Positions 44,864 to 55,791 are shown, numbered from the stretch's first letter. The stretch: 59,507 nucleotides of DNA from an uncultured Bacteroidota bacterium (GCA_902517895.1 CABYEA010000008.1:1-59507); one strand, 5' to 3'. The notes: generated by a model from the sequence alone, not told the origin. Made by a program: numbers and translations.

Positions 44864-46096
44864 ATGGATAATTTAACGCTTATTGAATCATTTTCGGAAT
44901 TCAAGGATGACAAGCTAATTGACAGAGTAACACTTATGGCTATTTTAGAAGAAGTATTTAGATCTGCTCTTAGAAGAAAGTACGGGGATGATGAAAATTT
45001 TGATATAATCATTAACCCTGATAAGGGAGATTTAGAGATTTGGAGAAATAGAATTGTTGTTGAAGATGATAATGTTGAAGATGATAACCTTGAAATAGCA
45101 ATTTCAGAAGCTAGAAAAATTGAACCAGATTTTGAGGTTGGAGAAGATGTTTCAGAAGAAGTTAAATTGATTGATCTCGGAAGAAGAGCAATTTTATCAT
45201 TAAGACAAAACTTAACAGCTAAGATACACGAGCATGATAATACTAATGTTTATAAAAAGTTTAAAGAACTTGAGGGTGAAATATACAGTGCAGAGGTTCA
45301 TCACATAAGACATAAAGCCATTATATTATTAGATGATGAAGGCAATGAAATTGTAATGCCTAAAGACAGGCAAATTCCATCTGATTTTTTTAGAAAGGGA
45401 GATAACATAAGAGGAGTGATTGAAAGTGTTGAGTTGATTGGAACCAAACCATCTATTATTTTATCAAGAACTTCACCTGGTTTTTTAGAAAAGTTATTCG
45501 AACAGGAAATCCCAGAAGTATTTGACGGTCTAATCAGTATAAAAAAGGTTGTTAGGATCCCTGGAGAAAAAGCAAAGGTGGCAGTTGATTCCTATGATGA
45601 TAGAATTGATCCAGTGGGAGCTTGTGTTGGGATGAAGGGTTCTAGAATTCATGGTATCGTAAGAGAATTAGGAAACGAAAATATCGACGTTATTAACTAT
45701 ACAAATAACCTTCAGTTATTTATAACTCGAGCTCTTAACCCAGCAAGATTAAATTCAATGAAGATTGATGAAGAAAATAAAAGAGTTGAGGTGATTTTAA
45801 ATCCAGAGGAGGTTAGCAAGGCTATAGGCAGAGGCGGCCATAATATAAGATTAGCTGGTCAGTTGACAGGCTATGAGATTGACGTATTTAGAGAAGGGGT
45901 TGAAGAAGATGTTGAATTGACTGAATTCTCAGATGAAATCGATTCATGGGTTATTGAAGAGCTTGCTAAGGCTGGACTAGACACTGCTAAAAGTGTTTTA
46001 GAACAAGATGCCGATGACTTGGTAAAAAGAACTGATTTGGAAGAGGAAACTATTAACGATGTTCTTAAAATTTTAAAAGAGGAATTTGAAGACTAA
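44864..46096 (+). CDS. nusA: transcription termination/antitermination factor NusA
   Basis: A 410-residue factor that binds RNA polymerase and RNA. Order: N-terminal polymerase-binding domain (1-~125, with LMAILEEVFRSALRRKYGDDENF), S1 domain (about 135-200, GEIYSAEVHHIRHKAIILLDDEG), KH1 (GACVGMKGSRIHGIVRELGNENIDV) and KH2 (KAIGRGGHNIRLAGQLTGYEIDV), then an acidic helical tail. Starts three bases after rimP and is followed 17 bases later by infB. Confidence 0.95.
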   Translation: MDNLTLIESFSEFKDDKLIDRVTLMAILEEVFRSALRRKYGDDENFDIIINPDKGDLEIWRNRIVVEDDNVEDDNLEIAISEARKIEPDFEVGEDVSEEVKLIDLGRRAILSLRQNLTAKIHEHDNTNVYKKFKELEGEIYSAEVHHIRHKAIILLDDEGNEIVMPKDRQIPSDFFRKGDNIRGVIESVELIGTKPSIILSRTSPGFLEKLFEQEIPEVFDGLISIKKVVRIPGEKAKVAVDSYDDRIDPVGACVGMKGSRIHGIVRELGNENIDVINYTNNLQLFITRALNPARLNSMKIDEENKRVEVILNPEEVSKAIGRGGHNIRLAGQLTGYEIDVFREGVEEDVELTEFSDEIDSWVIEELAKAGLDTAKSVLEQDADDLVKRTDLEEETINDVLKILKEEFED

Positions 46097-46113
46097 AAAA
46101 TATATAGTTATAC

Positions 46114-48678
46114 ATGGCAGATACAATTAGGTTAAATAAAGTTCTTAGAGAGTTAAATATATCCATTGACAGGGTAGCAGATTTTTTAGAATCTAAAGGG
46201 CATAAAATCGAAAAAAGGCCCACAACTAAAATTTCCAATGATTTATATGACTTATTGTGTAATGAATTTCAAATAGATGCGGATAAAAAAATTGCATCTA
46301 AAGAGGTGGTGGAAGCTAAAAATAAAGAGAAGGAAAAGATTAGAGAGAAGCAGGAGAGAGAACAAGGAAATTACATAAATAAAACAGAGCCTGAAATTAT
46401 TAAAGCCTCTTCAAAAGTTGTCCAATTCAAAAAGCTTGGAAAAATTGATCTTGATTCTGATAAAGAGGTTGGTAAAGCTATTATAAATGATAAAATAGAT
46501 CAAAACAGCAGTGAAAAATTAAATCAGCAGAAAGCGGATAATACTAATGAAAATTTAAAAAAGGACAATTATAAAAAACTTTCAGGTCTAACATCTACTG
46601 GAGAAAAAATTGATTTAGATAAGCTTAAACAAACAGAACCAGAAACTCCAAAAACTAAATCCAAGAAAAGGAGAAGAAGAATTGTTTCAAAACAGGAGGA
46701 TTCTTTTCAAAATAATGTGTCAAGCACAAAGTCTAAACAAAATGACAGATTCAAAAGACCGACTAAAGAAGAGCCAAGCGAAGAAGAAGTTCAGCAGCAA
46801 ATCAAAGAGACATTAGAAAAATTACAAGGTAAATCGTCTAAGGGCAAAGCTGCTAAATATAGAAAAGATAAAAGAGATCAGCACAAACAAAAATCTGAAG
46901 AAGAACTAGCTGTTCTAGAAGAAGAAAGTAAAATATTGAAAGTAACAGAGTTTGTGACTGCAAATGAGATTGCTACAATGATGGATGTTTCTCCAACTGA
47001 AATTATTTCAGCATGTATGACCTTAGGTATGATGGTGACGTTAAATCAAAGATTAGATGCAGAGACTTTATCTATAGTTGCTGAAGAATTTGGATTTAAA
47101 GTAGAGTTTGTAAAAGCAGAAATAGAGGAAGAAAATATTGAACTTGAGGATTCTCCAGATGATTTAAAGCCAAGACCTCCAATTGTGACTGTAATGGGCC
47201 ATGTTGATCATGGCAAAACCTCTCTGTTAGATTACATTAGACAAGAAAATGTAATTGCAGGTGAGTCCGGTGGAATAACTCAGCACATTGGTGCTTATGG
47301 AGTTGAGCTTCATGATGGTCAAAAAATAACCTTTCTAGATACCCCTGGCCATGAGGCTTTTACTGCTATGAGAGCAAGAGGAGCGCAAGTCACAGATTTG
47401 GCAATCATAGTAATTGCAGCAGATGATGATATAATGCCTCAAACAAAAGAGGCTATTTCTCATGCTCAGGCTGCTTCTGTTCCAATTGTATTTGCAATTA
47501 ACAAGATTGATAAGCCAAATTCAAATCCTGATAAGATTAAAGAATCTCTTTCAAACATGAATTTACTAGTTGAGGATTGGGGAGGAAAAATCCAGTCTCA
47601 TGATATATCTGCCTTGAAAGGTGATGGTGTAAATGAGTTATTGGAAAAAGTCCTTTTAGAAGCAGAATTGTTAGAGTTAAAAGCTAATCCAGACAAGGAT
47701 GCAAGTGGAGCTGTTGTTGAAGCATTTTTGGATAAGGGTAGAGGATACATTTCAACAATTTTAGTACAGGCTGGCACCCTTAAGATTGGTGATTTTGTAC
47801 TTGCGGGAAAAAATAGTGGCAAGGTTAAAGCCATGCAAGATGAAAGAGGCAATGAGCTTAAAGAAGCAGGCCCATCTACTCCAATTTCAATTTTAGGCTT
47901 AGATGGTGCACCTCAAGCAGGAGATAAGTTTTCCGTCTATTCTGACGAAAGAGAAGCTAAGCAAATTGCCAATAAAAGAACACAACTGCAGCGTGAGCAA
48001 ACTGTTAGAACACAAAAGCATATAACGCTTGATGAAATAGGAAGAAGAATTGCTCTAGGTGAGTTTAAAGAATTAAACATAATTTTAAAAGGAGATGTTG
48101 ATGGATCAGTTGAAGCATTAACAGACTCGTTACAAAAATTATCAACTGAAGAAATACAGGTTAATATTATTCATAAGGCTGTAGGCGCCATTACTGAAAG
48201 TGATGTTTTATTAGCCTCGGCCTCAGATGCTATTGTTGTAGGTTTTAATGTTCGGCCAATGGGTAATGCAAGACAAATAGCCGATAAGGAACAGATTGAT
48301 ATTAGAACATATTCAATAATTTATGACGCCATAAATGATGTTAAAGATGCAATGGAAGGTATGTTGTCACCTGACTTCAAGGAAGAGATTACAGGCCTAT
48401 GCGAGGTCAGAGAAACTTATAAGATATCAAAGATAGGAACTATTGCAGGATGTATGGTTACAAAAGGAAAAATTGTAAGAAACTCAGAAATTCGTCTAAT
48501 CAGAGAAGGAGTGGTTATATATACAGGCTCTCTGTCATCTTTAAAAAGATTTAAAGATGATGTTAAAGAAGTTACTAAAGGATACGATTGTGGATTACAA
48601 ATTACAGACTACAAAGATCTAAAAGTTGGAGATGAAATTGAAGGATTTGTTAATGTTGCTGTAAAGAAAAAAATCTAA
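46114..48678 (+). CDS. infB: translation initiation factor IF-2
   Basis: An 854-residue GTPase that places initiator tRNA on the ribosome. A Lys/Glu-rich N-terminal region (to ~340) is followed by the GTPase domain with [16 protein letters not shown] (P-loop), DTPGHEAF (G3) and NKID (G4), then domains II-IV ([17 protein letters not shown]-like region and ending FVNVAVKKK). Third gene of the rimP operon. Its last four bases overlap the stop of the convergent SPOR gene. Confidence 0.97.
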   Translation: MADTIRLNKVLRELNISIDRVADFLESKGHKIEKRPTTKISNDLYDLLCNEFQIDADKKIASKEVVEAKNKEKEKIREKQEREQGNYINKTEPEIIKASSKVVQFKKLGKIDLDSDKEVGKAIINDKIDQNSSEKLNQQKADNTNENLKKDNYKKLSGLTSTGEKIDLDKLKQTEPETPKTKSKKRRRRIVSKQEDSFQNNVSSTKSKQNDRFKRPTKEEPSEEEVQQQIKETLEKLQGKSSKGKAAKYRKDKRDQHKQKSEEELAVLEEESKILKVTEFVTANEIATMMDVSPTEIISACMTLGMMVTLNQRLDAETLSIVAEEFGFKVEFVKAEIEEENIELEDSPDDLKPRPPIVTVMGHVDHGKTSLLDYIRQENVIAGESGGITQHIGAYGVELHDGQKITFLDTPGHEAFTAMRARGAQVTDLAIIVIAADDDIMPQTKEAISHAQAASVPIVFAINKIDKPNSNPDKIKESLSNMNLLVEDWGGKIQSHDISALKGDGVNELLEKVLLEAELLELKANPDKDASGAVVEAFLDKGRGYISTILVQAGTLKIGDFVLAGKNSGKVKAMQDERGNELKEAGPSTPISILGLDGAPQAGDKFSVYSDEREAKQIANKRTQLQREQTVRTQKHITLDEIGRRIALGEFKELNIILKGDVDGSVEALTDSLQKLSTEEIQVNIIHKAVGAITESDVLLASASDAIVVGFNVRPMGNARQIADKEQIDIRTYSIIYDAINDVKDAMEGMLSPDFKEEITGLCEVRETYKISKIGTIAGCMVTKGKIVRNSEIRLIREGVVIYTGSLSSLKRFKDDVKEVTKGYDCGLQITDYKDLKVGDEIEGFVNVAVKKKI

Positions 48679-49100
48679 TTCAAAATTAAATTTTCCTGAT
48701 TCTTTTCTTCTTTAATTTCATCTTCGATAATTTCTTGAAATTCGGGTCTAAAGATAAAAGCACTTCTAAATTTTTTTCTGATTTCAATGAGCCTTTTGTC
48801 AGCTTCTAGCTGTGTATAATAATTTCCAACCCATACTTTGTAATTCGGAGTTTCATATATAACATCAGCTGTAGTATCATTAAAAATTTCGATAAATTTT
48901 TCTATTATTTGTTCAGCATTTTCCCTATCTCCGCTGTAAATCTGAATTCTTAGATTTTGAATTTTAGAATTAAGTTCTTTTTTTAATTTAATAACACTAT
49001 CAAGTTTATTACTTTGGTTAATTTTTATATTTCCATTTTGACCAAATAAAGTTGCTGAGGAAAATGAAATTATGATAAAAAATATTTTAATTTTTTGCAT
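48675..49100 (-). CDS. SPOR-domain secreted protein
   Basis: A 141-residue protein with a signal peptide (ends SSATLFGQ) and a C-terminal SPOR-like domain (about 50-125: [27 protein letters not shown], then [25 protein letters not shown]). SPOR domains bind denuded peptidoglycan at the division site. The ATG at 49100 is chosen; a TTG one codon earlier is also possible. It converges on infB with a four-base overlap and is divergent from the act operon. Confidence 0.8.
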   Translation of the reverse strand: MQKIKIFFIIISFSSATLFGQNGNIKINQSNKLDSVIKLKKELNSKIQNLRIQIYSGDRENAEQIIEKFIEIFNDTTADVIYETPNYKVWVGNYYTQLEADKRLIEIRKKFRSAFIFRPEFQEIIEDEIKEEKNQENLILN

Positions 49101-49154
49101 CAATTTTAGCTATAATTATTAACTAAATATAACTCATATAAAATATATATAAAA

Positions 49155-49193
49155 CTCTATACTATAAATAATAAAATATAATTAAGTATAGAG
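49155..49193. promoter_or_regulatory. inverted repeat between the SPOR gene and actA
   Basis: CTCTATACT and its exact complement AGTATAGAG, 9 bases each, with 21 bases between (49155-49163 and 49185-49193). It lies in the 221-base divergent spacer and could be an operator for the act operon. A smaller palindrome (GTATAATTTATAC) lies downstream. No known regulator match. Confidence 0.4.
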
Positions 49194-49288
49194 ACTTATA
49201 TTTTAACTTTATTTAGAACCATTATAAATTAGTTTTTTTCATAAATATTGTATAATTTATACTAAAAATAACCATAATTGATGCTATT

Positions 49289-49320
49289 TTTGTCCTTCTA
49301 TATATAACAGGCTATTTTTG
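49289..49320 (+). promoter_or_regulatory. promoter abutting actA
   Basis: TTTG (49289-49292), 20 bases, TATTTTTG (49313-49320): both elements match with good spacing. Only one base separates it from the ATG at 49322, so RNA would start at or just after that ATG. A second TATTTTTG lies at 49285-49292 and could be an alternative -7 box with a 30-base leader. Confidence 0.6.
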
Positions 49321-49321
49321 A

Positions 49322-50653
49322 ATGGATTCAAAAGTATTTAGTTTAAAAATTACTATAAAATTGTTTAAAAAACTAACCAAATTAAACAGTTTAAAATCCT
49401 ACGCTTTTTACTTAATCTTTATAACTTCTTTTGTTTCAAATAGTTATGGGCAAGAAGGTGATCCTGTTGCTGGTAAAGCCTTATTTAATACCAATTGTGC
49501 TTCATGCCACAAGCTTGACCGAAAAATGACAGGCCCTGCCCTTCGATATGTTGAAAAAAGGTTAGCTGAAGATGAAGGATTAGAAAGGGAATGGCTTTAT
49601 AAATGGATTAGGAATAGCTCCTCACTAATTAAATCTGGCGACCCCTATGCTGTAAAGATCTATGAAGAATACAACAAAGCTGCTATGACTGCCTATCCAC
49701 AGCTTACAAATACAGATATTGATAATATATTAGCCTACACTGCTCAAGATAAAGCTGTTCCAAAGCCTACTGCTGTCGCTTCAAATTTAGCTGTAGGCCC
49801 TTCCAACGGAATTGGCCTCTCTGATGAAATTATATTAGGTGTATTTACCCTTTTATTTTTGTTGCTTTCAATTGCTTTGGTAGTTGTCACGAAAACACTC
49901 AAAACCCTTGCTGAACTAAAAGGAGTTAAGCCTAAGGAAAAGAAAAAAACAAAGCCAATCTGGAAAGCCTACCTAGAGAATCAGTTTTTGATGTTATGTA
50001 CAGCAATATTATTTTTACTGGTTAGTGCATATGGTTTCTATGGGTGGACGATGCAGGTTGGTGTAAATCAGGGATATATGCCTGTGCAACCAATTCATTA
50101 TTCCCACAAAATTCATTCTGGGGATAATAAAATCGACTGTAATTATTGTCATTCTTCTGCCAGAGTTAGTAAGCATTCAGGTATCCCATCACTTAACATA
50201 TGTATGAATTGTCATAAAAGTATATATGAGTATAATGGTGAAACAACTGAAGAATACACGAAAGAATTTTATGACGCTGAAATCCAAAAATTATACAAGG
50301 CTGTGGGATGGGATGATGAAGCACAAGAGTATACCGGAGTTACTTACCCTGTAAAATGGGTAAGAATTCACAATTTACCAGATTTCGCTTATTTTAACCA
50401 TTCACAACACGTGAATGTAGCAGGTATTGAATGTCAGACTTGTCATGGTCCTGTAGAGGAAATGGAGATAATGTATCAACACTCACCCTTAACAATGGGT
50501 TGGTGTATAAATTGTCACAGAGAAACTAATGTTAAAATTAAAGACAATGAATATTATGATAGAATTCATGTGGAGTTGTCAAAAAAATATGGTGTTGAAG
50601 AATTAACAGCTGCTCAAATGGGCGGACTAGAATGTGGTAAATGTCATTATTAA
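49322..50653 (+). CDS. actA: alternative complex III ActA, cytochrome c domain plus pentahaem domain
   Basis: A 443-residue multihaem subunit of the menaquinol:cytochrome c oxidoreductase. A signal peptide (to ~44) leads to a monohaem cytochrome c domain (CASCH, 59-63), then two membrane helices (about 165-190 and 220-240), then a pentahaem domain with CNYCH, CMNCH, CQTCH, CINCH and CGKCH. Six haem motifs in total; the extra N-terminal one is the flavobacterial fusion form. First gene of actABCDEF-coxBA. The ATG at 49322 overlaps the promoter; an internal TTG at codon 14 (49361) would also leave an intact signal peptide. Confidence 0.93.
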   Translation: MDSKVFSLKITIKLFKKLTKLNSLKSYAFYLIFITSFVSNSYGQEGDPVAGKALFNTNCASCHKLDRKMTGPALRYVEKRLAEDEGLEREWLYKWIRNSSSLIKSGDPYAVKIYEEYNKAAMTAYPQLTNTDIDNILAYTAQDKAVPKPTAVASNLAVGPSNGIGLSDEIILGVFTLLFLLLSIALVVVTKTLKTLAELKGVKPKEKKKTKPIWKAYLENQFLMLCTAILFLLVSAYGFYGWTMQVGVNQGYMPVQPIHYSHKIHSGDNKIDCNYCHSSARVSKHSGIPSLNICMNCHKSIYEYNGETTEEYTKEFYDAEIQKLYKAVGWDDEAQEYTGVTYPVKWVRIHNLPDFAYFNHSQHVNVAGIECQTCHGPVEEMEIMYQHSPLTMGWCINCHRETNVKIKDNEYYDRIHVELSKKYGVEELTAAQMGGLECGKCHY

Positions 50654-50669
50654 TCAGATAAAATTACAG

Positions 50670-53600
50670 ATGTCAAATAATAAAAAATATTGGAAAAATT
50701 TAGCAGAACTTAATTCTGCAAATAATGATGTATTTGACGATCTACAAAACAAGGAATTTGTACAAGAAATTCCTGTTGATGAGTTTTTATCTGACAAAGA
50801 TAATCTTGCTAATAGTTCCACCTCAAGAAGAGATTTTCTTAAATATATTGGTTTTAGTACAGCAGCGGCAACTCTAGCAGCATGTGAAGGTCCTGTCGTC
50901 AAGTCCATACCTTATGTTGTACAACCAAAAGAAATTATCCCAGGAATTGCAAACTACTATGCAACAACTATAGGGAATGGTTACGATTTTGCTAATATTC
51001 TTATCAAAAGCAGAGAGGGAAGGCCTATAAAAGTTGAAAAAAACAAGTTAGCACCAGATTCAAAATCGGCTAATGGTAGAGTACACGCATCTATACTTGA
51101 TCTTTATGACAATGCTAGATTGGCGCAACCAACCAAGGACAATATGCCTATTTCTTGGTTTGGATTTGAATACGAAACAAAGTCTGAACTTGAGAAAATT
51201 TCAGCAAGTAATAAAGAAATTGTTTTATTGACTCAGACATTTGCAAGTCCTTCAACAAAGAGCTTAATTGAAGAATTCAAATCAAATTATAAAAATGTCA
51301 AACATATAACTTATGATTCATTCTCTGAATCATCGGCTCTAAATGCTTTTCAATCGAGGTATGGTGTTAGAGGTCTTTCAAATTATGATTTTTCAAAATC
51401 TAAAGTTATCGTTTCAATTGGTGCAGATTTCTTAGGGGATTGGCAAGGAGGTGGATTTGACTGTTCTTACGCAAAAGGTAGAATTCCTGATAATGGAACA
51501 ATGTCTAGACATATTCAATTTGAATCAAATATGACACTTTCTGGAGCCAATGCAGACGTTAGAGTTCCTCTAAAATTAAACGAGCAAAAACTTGTTCTTA
51601 TTGAAATTTATAAGTCTGTTGTCGGAAATAAAATTCAGCTCAAATCTGACATTTCCTTAAATAAAAAAACAAAGAAAATAGTTGATGCATTAATTAGAGA
51701 AATTAAATCAGCTGCTGACGGTTCAGTCATTATTTCTGGTATCAAGGATGAGGACTACCAATCATTGGTTTTAGAAATCAACGAAAAGCTTAATAGTTAT
51801 TCTTTCAAACCATCGGATACGATTTTAACAAGAAGTAGTGATGATGAAAATATTTCTAAACTAATCTCTAGAATGAATAATGGAGATGTGGGTGCTTTAA
51901 TTATGTCTGGTGTGAATCCAATTTACTCCCTAGCGGATTCTAAAAAGTTCTCTGAAGGCTTAAGTAAGGTAGAGATGTCAATATATTTCTCAATGAAAAA
52001 TGATGAAACAGCATTGGCTTCAAAATATGTAGCTGCTGCAAATCATTATTTAGAATCATGGGGAGATTTTGAGTTAGTTTCTGGTGAGTTTTCTTTAGCA
52101 CAGCCCGTGATAAGAACATTATTTGATACAAGACAGTTCCAAGACTTATTGCTTATATGGTCGGGAAACAAAATATCAATCCATGATTACATAAAGAACT
52201 ATTGGAAAGCCAATCTATTAGGTTTAGATTCCTGGAACAAGGCACTTCATGATGGGATTTATTATAAAACTTCATCATCAGGTTTAACTAAACGAACCAA
52301 AAACTTTAAGCATTATGGTAAAATATTTACAATTAATGATAGTAACTCTCCTAGTTCCTTTGAGTTAAATATTTACCCTAAAACGGGAATGGGCGATGGT
52401 AAACATGCCAATAACCCTTGGCTTCAGGAATTCCCAGATCCGTTGACCCGAGCAACTTGGGATAACTATTTGACTATTTCTGAATTTGATGCAAAAGAAA
52501 TGGGTTTGTATTTAGAGCCAAGTACATTTTTTAATCAGTCTAGTCATGATGCTAACGGTGGTCTTAATGGTAAATGTGCTATAATAAAATTAGGAGATAA
52601 AGAGATTAAAGTACCTGTGCTGATACAGCCAGGGCAAGCAAGAGGCACCCTAGGTTTAGCTATTGGATATGGAAGATATCAGGGTGTTAAGCCCGAAATG
52701 ATGGTTGGAGTGAATGCTTTTACTCTATATAATGATTTTAATCCTGTTCAATCCGTTGAAATTATTCCAACTGGTGAAATTCATGAGTTTGCTTTGATTC
52801 AATTACAAAACACTCTTATGGGTAGAGGTGATATAATAAAGGAGACCACCCTTGACGAATTTAACACTAAAAAAGTTGAAGTTTGGAATAGTCAAGCGGT
52901 TGTTTCATTAAATCATATTGAAACTCCAGTTTCCTCCCCTGATGTTGATTTATGGCAAGAATTTGATCGATCAATTGGTCATCATTTTAACCTGTCAATT
53001 GATCTAAATGCATGTACTGGATGTGGAGCCTGTGTTATAGCATGCCATGCTGAAAACAATGTTCCAGTTGTAGGAAAGACAGAGATCAGAAAGAGTAGAG
53101 ATATGCACTGGCTCAGAATTGATAGGTATTATTCATCTGAAGATTCTTTCTATGATGATGATATGAAAAAAGATAATATCAGTGGTTTAGGTAGTTCATT
53201 AAGTTCTTTTGGAGAATTAGAAAATCCGTCTGAAAACCCTCAGGTTGCATTCCAACCCATTATGTGTCAACATTGTAATCATGCACCTTGTGAAACGGTT
53301 TGTCCGGTTGCTGCTACTAGTCATGGAAGGCAAGGTCAAAATCACATGGCTTATAATAGATGTGTAGGGACAAGGTATTGCGCCAATAACTGCCCATATA
53401 AAGTGAGAAGGTTTAATTGGTTCTTGTATAATGGTAATGATGAGTTTGATTATCATATGAATAATGATTTAGGTAGAATGGTGATTAACCCTGATGTTAC
53501 AGTAAGATCTAGAGGTGTTATGGAAAAATGTTCATTCTGTATTCAAAATACACAAGCAGTTATTTTAAAAGCTAAAAATGAAGGAAGACCTGTTGCAGCT

Positions 53601-53804
53601 GGCGAGTTTAATGACACATGTGCTTGTGCATCTGCATGCTCAAGTGGAGCAATGAGATTTGGAGATATAAATGAAGAGGGAAGTAAAATAGCAGAACTCA
53701 AGAACAACAAAAGAGCTTATCATTTACTTGATGCTGTTGGAACTAAACCCAATGTAGTTTATCAAGTAAAAGTTAGAAATACTAAAAAAATGTTTAATAA
53801 TTAA
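50670..53804 (+). CDS. actB: alternative complex III ActB, molybdopterin-like plus 4Fe-4S domains
   Basis: A 1044-residue subunit. The N-terminus has a twin-arginine signal (TSRRDFLKYIG, Arg53-54) ending in a lipobox-like AAC (Cys72). A molybdopterin-oxidoreductase-like domain (about 80-720) follows, without need for the cofactor in known complexes. The C-terminal ferredoxin part has cysteine clusters CTGCGACVIACH (~782), CQHCNHAPCETVCP (~866), CVGTRYCANNCP (~898), CSFC (~954) and CACASAC (~985). I start at ATG 50670; an upstream in-frame start at 50634 would overlap actA and precede the signal. Confidence 0.93.
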   Translation: MSNNKKYWKNLAELNSANNDVFDDLQNKEFVQEIPVDEFLSDKDNLANSSTSRRDFLKYIGFSTAAATLAACEGPVVKSIPYVVQPKEIIPGIANYYATTIGNGYDFANILIKSREGRPIKVEKNKLAPDSKSANGRVHASILDLYDNARLAQPTKDNMPISWFGFEYETKSELEKISASNKEIVLLTQTFASPSTKSLIEEFKSNYKNVKHITYDSFSESSALNAFQSRYGVRGLSNYDFSKSKVIVSIGADFLGDWQGGGFDCSYAKGRIPDNGTMSRHIQFESNMTLSGANADVRVPLKLNEQKLVLIEIYKSVVGNKIQLKSDISLNKKTKKIVDALIREIKSAADGSVIISGIKDEDYQSLVLEINEKLNSYSFKPSDTILTRSSDDENISKLISRMNNGDVGALIMSGVNPIYSLADSKKFSEGLSKVEMSIYFSMKNDETALASKYVAAANHYLESWGDFELVSGEFSLAQPVIRTLFDTRQFQDLLLIWSGNKISIHDYIKNYWKANLLGLDSWNKALHDGIYYKTSSSGLTKRTKNFKHYGKIFTINDSNSPSSFELNIYPKTGMGDGKHANNPWLQEFPDPLTRATWDNYLTISEFDAKEMGLYLEPSTFFNQSSHDANGGLNGKCAIIKLGDKEIKVPVLIQPGQARGTLGLAIGYGRYQGVKPEMMVGVNAFTLYNDFNPVQSVEIIPTGEIHEFALIQLQNTLMGRGDIIKETTLDEFNTKKVEVWNSQAVVSLNHIETPVSSPDVDLWQEFDRSIGHHFNLSIDLNACTGCGACVIACHAENNVPVVGKTEIRKSRDMHWLRIDRYYSSEDSFYDDDMKKDNISGLGSSLSSFGELENPSENPQVAFQPIMCQHCNHAPCETVCPVAATSHGRQGQNHMAYNRCVGTRYCANNCPYKVRRFNWFLYNGNDEFDYHMNNDLGRMVINPDVTVRSRGVMEKCSFCIQNTQAVILKAKNEGRPVAAGEFNDTCACASACSSGAMRFGDINEEGSKIAELKNNKRAYHLLDAVGTKPNVVYQVKVRNTKKMFNN

Positions 53805-53810
53805 AACAAT

Positions 53811-55256
53811 ATGGGATCCCACTACGAAGCACCTATTAGAAGACCATTAGTCGCTGGGGAGAAATCCTACCACGATGTGACAGTCGATATTGCAAAGCCC
53901 ATTGAAACCAAAGCAAATAAGCAATGGTGGATTGTTTTTTTAATATCGCTTGCAATGTTTCTATGGGGCCTTGGTTGTATTATTTATACTGTTTCTACAG
54001 GAATAGGAGTATGGGGATTAAATAAAACCGTTGGATGGGCATGGGATATAACAAATTTTGTTTGGTGGGTAGGAATCGGACATGCTGGAACCTTGATATC
54101 AGCGGTATTACTGTTATTTAGACAAAAATGGAGAATGGCTATTAATAGATCTGCTGAAGCAATGACTATATTTTCTGTAATACAAGCTGGTTTATTTCCA
54201 ATTATTCACATGGGTAGACCTTGGCTTGCATATTGGATGCTACCGATACCAAATGGATTTGGCTCATTATGGGTTAATTTTAATTCTCCACTGCTTTGGG
54301 ATGTATTTGCTATTTCAACTTATCTTTCTGTTTCACTTGTTTTTTGGTGGACTGGTTTATTACCGGATTTTGCAATGATAAGGGATAGAGCAGTAAAGCC
54401 ATTTCAAAAAAGAATTTATAGCATATTAAGCTTTGGATGGTCAGGTCGTGCTAAGGATTGGCAAAGATTTGAAGAAGTATCACTTGTTCTTGCAGGCCTT
54501 GCAACTCCACTTGTTCTTTCTGTACATACAATCGTATCATTTGATTTTGCAACATCTGTTATTCCAGGATGGCATACAACTATATTTCCTCCTTATTTTG
54601 TTGCTGGTGCAATTTTTTCAGGATTTGCCATGGTTAATACATTATTGATTATAATGAGAAAAGTGTGCAATATGGAAGCTTATATAACACTTCAGCACAT
54701 TGAATTAATGAATATTGTAATAATGATTACAGGTTCCATCGTTGGAGTGGCTTATATAACTGAACTATTTATTGCCTGGTATTCTGGGGTTGAGTATGAA
54801 CAGTATGCATTTTTAAATAGAGCAACAGGTCCATATGCGTGGGCATATTGGGCAATGATGAGTTGTAATGTATTTTCTCCACAGTTTATGTGGTTTAAAA
54901 AATTAAGAACAAGTATTATGTTCTCATTTTTTATATCAATAGTGGTTAATATTGGAATGTGGTTTGAAAGATTTGTTATTATTGTAACTTCTCTTCACAG
55001 GGATTACTTACCATCTTCTTGGACCATGTTTTCTCCGACATTTATTGATATCAGTATTTTCATTGGTACTATCGGATTCTTTTTTGTTTTATTCTTGTTG
55101 TATGCTAGAACTTTTCCAGTTATTGCTCAAGCGGAAGTAAAAACAATATTAAAGAGCTCAGGTGAAAAATATAAAAAATTGAGAGATAGCGGAAAATCAC
55201 TGGTGGGTACTGGAGCCGATGAAAGAACCTCAAAAATTATTAAAATTAAAAAGTAA
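53811..55256 (+). CDS. actC: alternative complex III ActC, NrfD-like quinol-site subunit
   Basis: A 481-residue protein with about ten membrane helices (first one KQWWIVFLISLAMFLWGLGCIIYT). It is the NrfD/PsrC-like subunit that holds one menaquinol site and a possible proton path; WWVGIGHAGTLISAVLLLFRQKWR, IHMGRPWLAYW and NFNSPLLWDVFAISTY are conserved. Starts six bases after actB and is followed directly by actD. Confidence 0.93.
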   Translation: MGSHYEAPIRRPLVAGEKSYHDVTVDIAKPIETKANKQWWIVFLISLAMFLWGLGCIIYTVSTGIGVWGLNKTVGWAWDITNFVWWVGIGHAGTLISAVLLLFRQKWRMAINRSAEAMTIFSVIQAGLFPIIHMGRPWLAYWMLPIPNGFGSLWVNFNSPLLWDVFAISTYLSVSLVFWWTGLLPDFAMIRDRAVKPFQKRIYSILSFGWSGRAKDWQRFEEVSLVLAGLATPLVLSVHTIVSFDFATSVIPGWHTTIFPPYFVAGAIFSGFAMVNTLLIIMRKVCNMEAYITLQHIELMNIVIMITGSIVGVAYITELFIAWYSGVEYEQYAFLNRATGPYAWAYWAMMSCNVFSPQFMWFKKLRTSIMFSFFISIVVNIGMWFERFVIIVTSLHRDYLPSSWTMFSPTFIDISIFIGTIGFFFVLFLLYARTFPVIAQAEVKTILKSSGEKYKKLRDSGKSLVGTGADERTSKIIKIKK

Positions 55257-55257
55257 T

Positions 55258-55791
55258 ATGGGATCAGTAAAAATATTTCATGCTTTATACAATGATGATG
55301 ATATCTTATTATCTGCCGTAAAAAAAATAAAAGAAAAGCATTATGATATTGAAGAGGTTTATACCCCTTTCCCTGTACATGGGCTGGATAAAGCTATGGG
55401 GCTTGAACCGACCAGAATTGCAATTGCTGCATTTATTTATGGATGTATCGGAATAACTGTTGCAACACTAATGATGAACTATATTATGATTGTTGACTGG
55501 CCACAAAATATTGGTGGAAAACCAAGTTTTAGCTATTTAGAAAATATGCCTGCTTTTGTGCCAATAATGTTTGAGATGACAGTGTTTCACGCAGCTCATT
55601 TGATGGTCATCACTTTTTATCTAAGGAGTAAAATGTGGCCCCTTAAAGAAGCTGAAAATCCTGATCCAAGAACGACTGATGATCATTTCTTAGTAGAAAT
55701 TCATACCAATAAGCCCGAGGGTGCATTGAAAAAGTTATTAAGGGAGTCTGGAGCAGTTGAGATTAACGAAGTAAAATCCAAAGTGCATTGA
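55258..55791 (+). CDS. actD: alternative complex III ActD (DUF3341)
   Basis: A 177-residue DUF3341 subunit with an N-terminal soluble part (YTPFPVHGLDKAMGL) and two helices (about 50-72 and 100-120) connected by a loop ending in FEMTVFHAAHLMV. It bridges membrane and peripheral parts of the complex in known structures. The ATG at 55258 follows the actC stop almost directly; a longer frame from 55219 would overlap actC and is rejected. Its TGA overlaps the actE ATG. Confidence 0.9.
   Translation: MGSVKIFHALYNDDDILLSAVKKIKEKHYDIEEVYTPFPVHGLDKAMGLEPTRIAIAAFIYGCIGITVATLMMNYIMIVDWPQNIGGKPSFSYLENMPAFVPIMFEMTVFHAAHLMVITFYLRSKMWPLKEAENPDPRTTDDHFLVEIHTNKPEGALKKLLRESGAVEINEVKSKVH

Noticed and set aside
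50634-50669. actB start inside actA.
   Set aside because: The ATG at 50670 precedes the conserved N-terminus, while the earlier start only overlaps the actA end.
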